Source: Tetracentron sinense (lineage: Eukaryota > Streptophyta > Magnoliopsida > Trochodendrales > Trochodendraceae). Taken from it: DNA of 64,000 bases. Location: positions 11,840,041-11,904,040 of the forward strand of contig CM026565.1 in assembly GCA_015143295.1 (NCBI GenBank), read 5' to 3'. Position numbers and translations under genes: made by a program. Numbering within the stretch: position 1 is the stretch's first letter; each line of letters begins with the position of its first letter. The notes under the pieces were generated by a model. It searched no databases and had not been told where the DNA came from. It saw only the letters and a list, made by a program, of their open reading frames with translations. Below, in pieces: positions 55,983-64,000 of this stretch.

Positions 55983-57599
55983 TTGGAAAATGAAAAAGAA
56001 GCATTTGTTATGAAAGTTCAATGTCTTTTGGAAGAGAATGTCTCATTGACTAATGTGGTCAGAAAATTAGAAGTTGAAAGAGACACTTCCATGAAAGAAA
56101 TTGAAGAGTTAAGAACTCTGCAAATGGAGCTGGAAACTTTTAAAGACTCTCTTGTTGATAAGGTGAAATTTCTTGAAAAAGAACATCAAATTACCCTTAA
56201 AGACAAGACTGACTTGATTCAGAAGGTCTATACTTTTGAAAAAGAAGTAAGAATGTTTGGTAACACTAGCTGTCTAGATGAATTAGTTAGAAAGTATGGG
56301 TCAAATTCGAGTAGATCTGGGATAGGACATGCTGACACACCAACTGGTCCTTTAGCTGTTGGTACAATGGCTAGTGCAGTGTTTGAGCCAATACATTCTG
56401 ATCCTAAAGTGAATCTACCTTCTACATCAAGTACTAAGGCTTATACAAATTTTGTAAAGCCTAGAAATACAGCTCCTAGAGTGAATGCTATGAGGAATCA
56501 AATTCCTTTTAGAAGAAATCCTCCTCCTCTCCAAAGATTCATACCCACATGTCACTTTTGTGGTGTGAGAGGTCACATTCGACCAAATTGTAATGCTTTT
56601 AGGAGAGCTCCTCAAAATAGTTCATGGAACCAAAATCAAAGTCAAGGGACTCTTCAAAGGCAGATTCAGGTTCTGGCTGAAAAGTCTAGAATATTGAGCG
56701 AAGATGTTAATAGAATTGCTCAAATCTCTATGACAAGAACTGGTCAATTTATTCCAAATGATTATTCAAGAGGAAAGAATTTGACTAATCAAAAAGCTAG
56801 AACTGAACAAAATAGGAAAAGGTCAAGGAGGACAAATAGGAAAAAGGTTTCTAATACACAGTTTAATGATCAAAGATCTAAACAAGGTTTAAAGACTGTG
56901 TATGTAAGAAAGGATGACCTTAAGTGCTTCGTCATTCACACTGCCTTGAAAGCCCAAAACATAGAAATGTGGTACTTCGATAGTGGGTGTTCTCGGCATA
57001 TGACATGTAACAAGTCCTTATTTACTCAATTTGAGGACTGTCCAGATGGGACTGTTACTTTTGGTGATGGAAGCAAGTCTTTAGTAAAGGGGAAGGGTAT
57101 CATCGATTCACCAGGCATACCAAAATTGAAAGATGCCTTGTTTGTTGAAGGACTGAAAGCTAATTTAATTAGCATAAGTCAACTATGTGATGATAACCAT
57201 GCTGTGCACTTTACCCAAAATAAATGCTTAGTCATTAATGGTAAAGGTAAGTGTGTTCTAGAAGGGTTAAGAACCACTGACAATTGCTACGGCTTAATTC
57301 CCAGTCCTAATCCCTCAAATGTCTGTTATAAGACTAAAATTGAGGAGGTTGATTTGTGGCACCGAAGACTAGGTCACATGAACTTCAAAGACCTATGTAA
57401 AATTTCTAAGCAAGAGCTTGTAAGAGGTGTTCCCAAACTAGGAAAGCCTTCTACTGCTGTGTGTGGGCCATGCCAAATTGGTAAACAAATTAGAACCCCA
57501 CATAAGAAGACTTCAAGTATTGCTACTTCATATCCACTGGAATTAATTCATATGGATCAAATGGGTCCTACAAGAACTGAAAGCCTAGGTGGAAAGTGA
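55983..57599 (+). CDS. pol: Copia-3 gag tail, second knuckle, protease, integrase N-terminus
   Basis: Continues the polyprotein in a shifted frame, with a heptad-like coiled coil (residues ~1-90), a second CCHC knuckle CHFCGVRGHIRPNC (about 56550), a basic region, the protease active site 'YFDSGCSRHMT' (about 56970) and the integrase zinc motif 'LWHRRLGHMN...CGPCQIGKQ' (57355-57485). It ends in a single TGA at 57597-57599, where related copia elements keep a sense codon ('[17 protein letters not shown]' across the stop). Two knuckles in one gag and the coiled coil are Sirevirus features. Confidence 0.9.
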   Translation: MENEKEAFVMKVQCLLEENVSLTNVVRKLEVERDTSMKEIEELRTLQMELETFKDSLVDKVKFLEKEHQITLKDKTDLIQKVYTFEKEVRMFGNTSCLDELVRKYGSNSSRSGIGHADTPTGPLAVGTMASAVFEPIHSDPKVNLPSTSSTKAYTNFVKPRNTAPRVNAMRNQIPFRRNPPPLQRFIPTCHFCGVRGHIRPNCNAFRRAPQNSSWNQNQSQGTLQRQIQVLAEKSRILSEDVNRIAQISMTRTGQFIPNDYSRGKNLTNQKARTEQNRKRSRRTNRKKVSNTQFNDQRSKQGLKTVYVRKDDLKCFVIHTALKAQNIEMWYFDSGCSRHMTCNKSLFTQFEDCPDGTVTFGDGSKSLVKGKGIIDSPGIPKLKDALFVEGLKANLISISQLCDDNHAVHFTQNKCLVINGKGKCVLEGLRTTDNCYGLIPSPNPSNVCYKTKIEEVDLWHRRLGHMNFKDLCKISKQELVRGVPKLGKPSTAVCGPCQIGKQIRTPHKKTSSIATSYPLELIHMDQMGPTRTESLGGK

Positions 57600-57611
57600 T
57601 ACATCCTAGTC

Positions 57612-59972
57612 ATGGTTGATGATTTCTCAAGAATGTCATGGGTGGCATTTATAAGAGAGAAATCCGATGCTTTTGACAATTTCAAAAGTATTTGCTTGAA
57701 AATTCAAAATGAGAAAAGATGCCCAATCACTCGAATTCGAAGTGATCATGGAAAGGAGTTTGAAAACTCTAAGTACAACGACTTTTGTGATGAGTCGGGT
57801 ATCAAACATGAATTTTCTGCACCTATTACACCTCAGCAGAATGGTGTAGTAGAGAGGAAGAACAGGGTTCTCCAAGAGATGGCTAGAGTTATGCTTCATA
57901 GCAACAATCTAGCTTCTCATTTCTGGGCTGAGGCAGTTAACACTGCTTGCTATATAGTTAATAGAGTTTTTGTAAGACCTGGAACAAGGAAAACTCCCTA
58001 TGAGTTGTGGAATAACAAGAAATCCAGTGTCAAGTACTTTCGAGAATTCGGAAGTAAATGCTATATCCTTAAGGATAGAGAGCAACTGGGCAAATTTGAA
58101 TCCCGGAGTGATGAAGGGATATTTCTTGGATATTCCACCAACAGTAGAGCTTATCGAGTGTATAACTTGAGAACCTCTACGATTATGGAGTCCATAAATG
58201 TAGTTGTGGATGACTCCGGTGTTGAAAATGTGCAACTTGAGGATGATGAAAGTGCTGAAAATGAAAATGTTGAAACTGTTTCAACTCCACTTATAAATAA
58301 GCAATCATCTCCATCAAAACCTACACATTCTAGGGTCATGAGTCCTCACACCCCCACTGACATAATTGGTGATCTTGAAAGTGGAGTGAGAACGAGGAAA
58401 CAAATTGAAAATGAAGTTAGCTACATTTGCTATACTTCATCTTTTGAACCCAAGAATGTAGCTGAAGCTCTTGCAGATGATAATTGGATAAATGCAATGC
58501 AAGAAGAGTTACTTCAGTTTACTAGGAATGATGTTTGGTATTTAGTACCTAGGCCTAACAATACAAATGTGATAGGTACCAAATGGATTTTCAAGAACAA
58601 ATCTGATGAAAAAGGTACTATCATAAGAAATAAGGCTAGGTTAGTTGCACAAGGATACACCCAAATTGAAGGTATTGACTTCGATGAAACCTTTGCTCCT
58701 GTAGCCAGGCTAGAATCAATAAGAATTCTTCTAGTTGTGGCTTGCCATATGAAATTCAAACTTTTTCAAATGGATGTTAAGAGTGCCTTTCTGAATGGCA
58801 TTCTACAGGAGGAAGTCTATGTGGAACAACCAAAAGGGTTTGAAGATCCACATCACCTTGATCAAGTCTATCGGTTAAAAAGGGCTCTCTATGGTTTAAA
58901 ACAAGCTCCAAGAGCTTGGTATGAGAGACTGACTACTTATCTCTTGGAAAACGGATTTTCGAGATGGGGAGTAGACAGAACCCTTTTCATAAAGAATGTG
59001 AAAGGTGATATTGTCATCGCCCAGATATATGTTGATGACATAGTATTTGGTTCCACATTAGACTTACATGCTCTTTCATTTGCTGAACAAATGAAAAATG
59101 AATTTGAAATGAGCATGGTTGGTGAGCTAAGTTTCTTCCTTGGTCTTCAGATCAAGCAATTGGATTCTGGGATCTCAGTATCTCAAATCAAATATGCTAA
59201 AAATCTAGTGAAGAAATTTGGCATGAGCTCTGCTAAGCATGTAAGGACTCCTATGAGTTCTACTACAAAACTTAGTAAAGATGCTACAGGCAAAGATGTT
59301 GATCAAACTTCTTATAGAAGCATGATTGGTAGTTTACTCTACCTAACTGCTACTAGACCTGACATGGCCTTTAGTGTTGGTGCATGTGCCCGCTATCAAG
59401 CGAGCCTAAAAGAGTCTCACTTGCTTGCAGTTAAACGTATCATTCGATATGTGAGTGGAACTCTATCATTTGGCCTCTTGTATTCTTTTGATACAAATGC
59501 CACGATAGTTGGATATTCCGATGCCGATTGGGCTGGAAATGCTGATGATAGGAAGAGCACCTCTGGAGGATGTTTCTATATTGGAAACTGCTTAGTTGCT
59601 TGGCTTAGCAAAAAGCAGAATTCAATTTCATTCTCCACTGCAGAAGCTGAGTACATAGCAGCTGGCAGTTGTTGCACTCAACTTCTGTGGATGAAGCAGA
59701 TGTTGAATGATTACGGGATTGAACAAAGCACTATGACTGTGTATTGTGATAATTCAAGTGCTATCAATATTTCCAAAAATCCAGTTCAACATTCTCGCAC
59801 AAAGCACATAGACATTAGACATCACTTCATCCGTGATCTTGTTGAGCAAAAGATTGTGTCTATAGAGTATGTCCAAACAGAGAATCAATTTGCGGACATT
59901 CTTACAAAACCCTTAGATTCCCTTAGGTTTGAACTCCTTAGGAAATCCATAGGTTTGTGCGGAGTTGAGTAA
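57612..59972 (+). CDS. pol: Copia-3 integrase core, reverse transcriptase and RNase H
   Basis: Open for 786 residues in the same frame as the preceding segment. Integrase core: 'VDDFSRMSW', '[10 protein letters not shown]', '[11 protein letters not shown]'. RT: '[10 protein letters not shown]', '[20 protein letters not shown]', '[12 protein letters not shown]', catalytic '[11 protein letters not shown]' (about 59030). RNase H: '[19 protein letters not shown]', '[13 protein letters not shown]', 'CDNSSAI', and the C-terminal '[10 protein letters not shown]'. No internal damage, in contrast to the other elements here; with only one frameshift and one stop upstream this is the youngest-looking coding region in the window. 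Confidence 0.95.
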   Translation: MVDDFSRMSWVAFIREKSDAFDNFKSICLKIQNEKRCPITRIRSDHGKEFENSKYNDFCDESGIKHEFSAPITPQQNGVVERKNRVLQEMARVMLHSNNLASHFWAEAVNTACYIVNRVFVRPGTRKTPYELWNNKKSSVKYFREFGSKCYILKDREQLGKFESRSDEGIFLGYSTNSRAYRVYNLRTSTIMESINVVVDDSGVENVQLEDDESAENENVETVSTPLINKQSSPSKPTHSRVMSPHTPTDIIGDLESGVRTRKQIENEVSYICYTSSFEPKNVAEALADDNWINAMQEELLQFTRNDVWYLVPRPNNTNVIGTKWIFKNKSDEKGTIIRNKARLVAQGYTQIEGIDFDETFAPVARLESIRILLVVACHMKFKLFQMDVKSAFLNGILQEEVYVEQPKGFEDPHHLDQVYRLKRALYGLKQAPRAWYERLTTYLLENGFSRWGVDRTLFIKNVKGDIVIAQIYVDDIVFGSTLDLHALSFAEQMKNEFEMSMVGELSFFLGLQIKQLDSGISVSQIKYAKNLVKKFGMSSAKHVRTPMSSTTKLSKDATGKDVDQTSYRSMIGSLLYLTATRPDMAFSVGACARYQASLKESHLLAVKRIIRYVSGTLSFGLLYSFDTNATIVGYSDADWAGNADDRKSTSGGCFYIGNCLVAWLSKKQNSISFSTAEAEYIAAGSCCTQLLWMKQMLNDYGIEQSTMTVYCDNSSAINISKNPVQHSRTKHIDIRHHFIRDLVEQKIVSIEYVQTENQFADILTKPLDSLRFELLRKSIGLCGVE

Positions 59973-61144
59973 AGATGTACTTGTTTCATAGCCTATGTGT
60001 TCTTCATGTTCTATTTGTGTCATAGAGCTATTTTTTTCTTTAATTAATAAAAATCCAAAAACATTCAAAAAATTGAAAAATATTGCAAAAAATAATGTGT
60101 TTGTATGACCTTCTTTCCTATCATTTTGCTTAAAGTTATTTCCTTGAAATCATATTTGAACATATAATGCAAGGATAAATATTTCATAGCATTGGATAAA
60201 TTAGGATAGGTCAACTGTTGGTTTGATCTTGTGATTGAATTTGGTCAGGCTAACTAATCTCAGTTAGAGTTGAGTAAACAAAGATGTTATATGTTGCACA
60301 TGCACTCTGACTGATTCTTTAGATGGTATTAGTTCCTATTTAAAGGTTTTGATATTATACCATATGGTTCCCTAGATTAATCAAATCTAGTATAACCAAT
60401 GTAATAAAAAATTCCATAAGGTGAGCCCCCTAGTTATAAAAATTATTGACATGGAGAGGACTACCTGTGAGTTTGTGTGATAGCTACTAGTGAATGCAAA
60501 CAGTGAGTAATGGCTACCTAGACAAACAGTAGGTATCTATATGGATTGCTAGTGTGAAAGCCCCCACTGTCATTAGAAAGAGCTACCTTCTCACTTGTGT
60601 GAAAGTCACCAATGTGCTAAAAACTATATATGTGTACTCCAAAAAGAATTTTCACAATGAGTACAATTTGACTGAAAAAGAAATGAAATAAATTTGTTAG
60701 TCAAATTTGGGGTAAAAATTGCTCATCATATAAGTATGGATGTTTATTGGGTTTAAAACTAGTTTTTGAAAATTTTAGAGTCCCATTTTTGCTATAATGT
60801 CAAAATCTAGCTTAAGGAAGGAAACCAATTCAAAGAGTCAGGTAATGAATTTTGATTTCACACTAACATTACTTCTAATTGTTTCTTGACTCTGATTGTG
60901 AATTTGATGCAAATACCAAAATTAATCACCTTTGAAAATCAATTATTGTTTACATAATCCTTATTTATGACTATATTTGATATATAAATTCTTGGGTGAT
61001 TATTCTTTATGATTTTAATGAAATCAATTATTGCAAATTTTTTGGTGAATTGGTTATTTTGAGCTGAAAATGAGTTTTTAATGTACCATTGGTTGAGGGG
61101 GAGAAATGGTTGTAAATGTAAAATTTTTGAAAATTTTTCAGACC
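59973..61144 (+). other. Copia-3 post-pol non-coding region
   Basis: AT-rich. Contains A-rich 'aaaaatccaaaaacattc', 'gcactctgactgattctt' (60305) and diverged repeats around 'ggctacct...agtgtgaaag' (60475-60610), all with counterparts in copia-1 (25085, 25353, 25500-25640). The tract 'gagggggagaaatgg' at 61094 is polypurine-like. Conservation between two different copies suggests function, but the role is unknown. Confidence 0.6.
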
Positions 61145-61202
61145 ACCGATCGCTCGGTGTTAAAGACCGATCAATCGGTCTTTTGTGAACAGAGTTATAA
61201 AA
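61145..61202 (+). promoter_or_regulatory. Internal promoter of copia-3: palindromes plus TATA box
   Basis: ACCGATCGCTCGGT (61145-61158) and ACCGATCAATCGGT (61166-61179), then TATAAAA at 61196-61202 in 'gagttataaaaccctc'. A third unit (AGCGATCTCTCGGT, 61247-61260) lies downstream. The third ORF starts about 190 bp after the TATA box. These palindromes are the same type as in the LTR of copia-3. Confidence 0.65.
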
Positions 61203-61392
61203 CCCTCATTTCTATTTTTTCTGTTCACTTCTTCTCCGAACTCCAGAGCGATCTCTCGGTTACCTCTCCTCCAAATCCTTCCTACAGTCATTCCATTCAA
61301 CTCTAAGGGTTTCCCAAGCATCAAAAAGGTAAGCCTTGTACGTTTTCTTGCGTATAGGTTGAATTTCTCATCTAGGGCATCGTTGTTCATCC

Positions 61393-62024
61393 ATGGCTTT
61401 CATTTTGTCCTTAATCCTTCTAGCCTATCTCATGTTTGGCGTTCCCAAACGCCGAAAGTTGGTCCTCAACAACCAAGAGGACCCTCCTGAAGATGAGCAA
61501 AACTAAGAGCCCTTTTCCTTCACTCCTATAGGACATGGGATTTCAATAGGGGATCGACCAATTCGTAGAATGGTGGATTCTACTACTGAAAATCGCCAAA
61601 AGGCTTTGGCAGATAAAACCCAGGAACAAAAGGGAAAAGCTAGTTCATCTTCAACTGTTCTACTGGGTCCTTTCATTAGCCCTAATGCTGCTCAACTTTA
61701 TAGTGAGTATTTTAGTAAAAAGGGAATTATGGTTGAAAGGAGCATTAGAATTTCAGATTTTGGTGATTACTACCTTTCTAAAATCATTACTGATCGTCAC
61801 TGGGAAGGTCTTCTCAATTTATCCGGTCCTGCTCCTATTCAGTTAGTCCAGGAATTTTACTCAAATTTCTCTGAAATAAATTTCAAAACCTGGTCTTTTA
61901 AATCTTGATCTTTAGAACAATCAGTTTTGATAAATCCAAATGTCATTGCAAAATTTCTTGGTTGTCCTCGAGTTCCAGATGCCTATTATCCTTATAAATA
62001 CAAGAAAGATGAGGATAAAGAATC
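61393..62024 (+). pseudogene. Copia-3 third ORF (env-like), cut off by gypsy LTR E
   Basis: Starts at the ATG at 61393 with a hydrophobic N-terminus (MAFILSLILLAYLMFGV) that could be a signal or membrane anchor, then a basic and an acidic segment, a stop at 61503, and in the same frame 'GFIS-like LLGPFISPNAAQLYSEYF' region, 'DFGDYYLSKIITDRHW' and 'PAPIQLVQEFYSNFSEI' up to a second stop at about 61908. Homologous to the third ORF of copia-2. The rest is displaced by insertion of E at 62025. Confidence 0.75.
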
Positions 62025-62236
62025 TGTAGCACCCCGGACTTTTTCATCTTTAATGAATGGTACTTTCGTAGCTAATTGGCCGTTTTCGTAGTCTAATTAA
62101 TAAATAATGGAGAAATCGGAAATTCTGAAATGTCAGAAATGTTCGTTTTCGAAAGACGGATCTAACGCAAGTTGAATCGTCGAAATCCGACGAGCGAGTC
62201 AAAAGATATGGTCAAAACAGTCCAGACATACAGAGC

Positions 62237-62448
62237 ACCGATCGCTCGGTCCAGTCAGCGATCGATCGGTCCATAACCAGTCAGCGATCGATCGGTCCAG
62301 TCAGCGATCGATCGGTAGCTATCGCACGGTCAGAAATTTTGTATGGGGAAATTTTCCAGAGAGTGAGTTTTTGACCGGTTGATCGGTCATAAACACCGAT
62401 CGCTCGGTAGGCAACCGATCGATCGGTCATAACCACCGATCGCTCGGT
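62237..62448 (+). promoter_or_regulatory. Palindrome array of LTR E, 9 units
   Basis: Units ACCGATCGCTCGGT, AGCGATCGATCGGT (three times), AGCTATCGCACGGT, then spacer TTTGTATGG...AGAGAG, then four more ACCG-type units. Layout 5+4. Perfect palindrome ACCGATCGATCGGT appears near 62414-62427. Confidence 0.85.
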
Positions 62449-63423
62449 CTTCGTGTTTTTCAGAATTTTCATTAAGGGATTTTTCGTCTTTTGGGGGTTA
62501 AACCCTTTCTCCTTAAGGCTTGCCCGAGCCTTAGGGCATCATTCACTATACTTAGAGAGATTTGGGAGATAAGAGAGAAGAGAAAAGGGTTTCCTAAACC
62601 TAGGTTGCTTTTGGAGAAGAAATCAAAGGGGTGAAGACCCTAGATCGTCCACAAGCACGTTTTCTTCAAGATTTCAACTCAAGCTCGGGTGGGGTGCATT
62701 CTCAAAGCTAGGGCAGCCCTCACTCACGTTTTTGAAAGGGATTTCTTCCCCAACTCAAGCTTCTTTCAAGCAGAGGCTTCATCTTTCAAGTTGGAGCTTC
62801 AATCAAGGTCCCTACCAAGGATCAAGCCTTGATTCAAGGTTAGTACACTCTACTAACTTTCTTTAGCAATAATCTAGTTTTCCCCTTTGACATTATGATG
62901 TTGGTCTTGTATCTTCCCTTACTTGAAATGTGCTATACTTCCTAAACCTAAACAAGATAAATGTGAATGTGGGGTTGTATGTATGAATGGTGGATGTAGA
63001 GGCGATTGGATGCCGTTGGACGTGGTGAAATGTGGGTATGGAAAATGGTGGAAGGGCACTCTATGAATAATGAACATACTTGGATGTTGTGTTGGAAATT
63101 GATGCGCTAAAAAGGGGAAATAAAACTACTAAAATGTTGCACACCGGATGTTTGATAATATGCCTAAACCAAGAATAAATGAAATTGATAAAGGAAATGG
63201 ATGTAAGCTTTATGTAATTATTCTTGTAAATGATGACTTGACCAAATGCCATGTTGATCACCTAAATGCTTACATGTTATACTATGAATTGAAACATGAT
63301 GCGATATCCCTCTTGTTACACGTGTCCCCATGATTGTCACTATTGGCACGCCCACGAGCACACATGCATGCATGAAACCGGGTTTTTCAAGATTGTATTA
63401 TACATGTTGAATCAAGAAATGGA

Positions 63424-63634
63424 ACAAGAACATGACAAGGAGGTTGGTAGCCCAAGGAAGGGTGCTAGCCTCTGGCTCACAAGAGAAATGGAACAAGAAC
63501 ATGACAAGAACATGACAAGGAGGTTGGTAGCCCAAGGAAGGGTGCTAGCCTCTGGCTCACAAGAGAAATGGAACAAGAACATGACAAGGAGGTTGGTAGC
63601 CTAAGGAAGGGTGCTAGCCTCTGGCTCACAAGTA
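63424..63634 (+). repeat. Three tandem LTR subrepeats in E
   Basis: 'gacaaggaggttggtagcc' then 'caaggaagggtgctagcctc' then 'tggctcacaag', three times, the reverse of the subrepeats in the minus-oriented LTRs. The second unit has a short extra 'gacaagaacat'. Confidence 0.85.
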
Positions 63635-63876
63635 TACAAGTCAAGAACAAATCAAGACATGAAATACAAGACAAGACACGACAAACATACATGATTTGAC
63701 CGAGACACGAAAAAGGTTTCCGAGACATGAGTTTTACCGAGGTTTTTGCATTCACACACGCATGTCAAGATATGGCTATGTATCTTATGCTTTCATTATT
63801 GCTTTAAATTAATATCTTGTATTGCTCACTGTTGTTATGCTTTCGCTATTGTTATGGTTAGCTAGTAGTTTGTACT

Positions 63877-63899
63877 GGCTGAGTATTCCATGCTCAGCC
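63877..63899 (+). repeat. Conserved hairpin near the LTR 3' end
   Basis: GGCTGAG and CTCAGCC form a perfect 7-bp stem around a 9-nt loop (TATTCCATG). The same element occurs at about 36445-36467 (H), 16089-16110 and 23458-23480 (C) and, weaker, 11528-11550 (A). Confidence 0.7.
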
Positions 63900-64000
63900 G
63901 TACTTTTATGTCGGCAGGTACTGTGGATGTCCTCGACCCCGAGCCTTGGGTCGAGGAGGAGTATGTAGAGGAGAGGGAGCCACCTATCCCATGGCAGTCT

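Larger units (their letters stand above)
62025..64000 (+). repeat. Gypsy LTR E, plus orientation, runs off the window
   Basis: Starts TGTAGCACCCCGGACTTTTTC directly in the copia-3 third ORF. In order: 'cgagcgagtcaaaagatatg' (62190), palindrome array (62237-62448), leader, 'tagtacactctactaac' (62842), 'caaccggatgtttga' type region (63150), three 'ggaggttggtagcccaagg' subrepeats (63424-63634), and the GGCTGAG hairpin (63877-63899). Its 3' end and any internal sequence are outside the window. Closest to H and the arm at 8361-9921. Confidence 0.88.

Noticed and set aside
61393..62024. A genuine viral envelope gene or an endogenous pararetrovirus
   Set aside because: The pol order (protease, integrase, RT, RNase H) and LTR identify a Ty1/copia Sirevirus. 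The third ORF is only env-like by position; no fusion peptide or glycoprotein features are convincing.
1..64000. tRNA, rRNA or other structural RNA genes
   Set aside because: The only tRNA-like matches are the 12-14-base primer binding sites of LTR elements; no full tRNA cloverleaf or rRNA sequence was seen by eye.

Overview
This is plant nuclear DNA, almost certainly from an angiosperm, and it is essentially all transposable elements. The window holds Ty3/gypsy chromovirus elements with a C-terminal chromodomain and initiator-Met tRNA primer sites, Ty1/copia elements of Sirevirus type (long gag, two CCHC knuckles, a third ORF after pol), an Athila/Tat-like element with the TGGCGCCGTTGCCG primer site, and a CACTA (En/Spm) DNA transposon carrying a piece of a plant synaptotagmin gene. 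I found no intact host gene, no tRNA or rRNA gene and no CRISPR array. The element names used here (A, B, C, D, E, F, G, H, copia-1/2/3) are mine.

Layout. 1-3884: minus-strand element B (internal part, primer site, 2.2-kb LTR). 3885-4206 and 9922-10784: the two halves of the gag of minus-strand gypsy A, split by B on the far left and by a 5.7-kb composite at 4207-9921. That composite has two gypsy LTR pieces in opposite orientation around an unrelated LTR-like block (F). 11101-12364 and 46136-47365: the 5' LTR of A, split by copia-1 (12365-46135). Copia-1 has a gag but no pol. It is itself split by chromovirus C (15659-24755), and its 3' LTR is split by a gypsy LTR piece (G, 27017-27550), the CACTA transposon (27551-35542) and the Athila-like element D (35541-45601). 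The 5' LTR of D carries a solo gypsy LTR (H, 36012-38380) with a 5-bp target duplication. From 47366 rightward: degenerate copia-2 (pol and third ORF), a fragment of a B-like LTR (53122-53360), well-preserved copia-3 (53368-62024), and a gypsy LTR (E) that cuts off the copia-3 third ORF and runs out of the window.

The most unusual signal is in the promoters. Upstream of the TATA box, LTRs of different families carry arrays of about 14-bp palindromes centred on TCGA. The core is constant (usually GATCGATC), but the outer arms are family-specific: ACC/GGT, TGC/GCA, TAC/GTA, or GGG/CCC around TCGA. In several gypsy LTRs and in copia-3 the array has the same layout of about four units, a conserved spacer beginning TTTGTATGG and ending AGAGAG, then four units. 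This points to a promoter cassette shared between the two superfamilies. Similar palindromes followed by a TATA box also sit inside two copia elements, just upstream of the third ORF.

Other points of note: a 143-nt GT-AG intron in the chromovirus C gag-pol frame, whose removal exactly restores the reading frame; the synaptotagmin promoter/5'UTR/N-terminal coding piece inside the CACTA element, itself hit by a two-unit poly(A) retroposon with an 11-bp target duplication; and two elements (copia-1 and D) that lack polymerase, of which D still has nearly identical LTRs.
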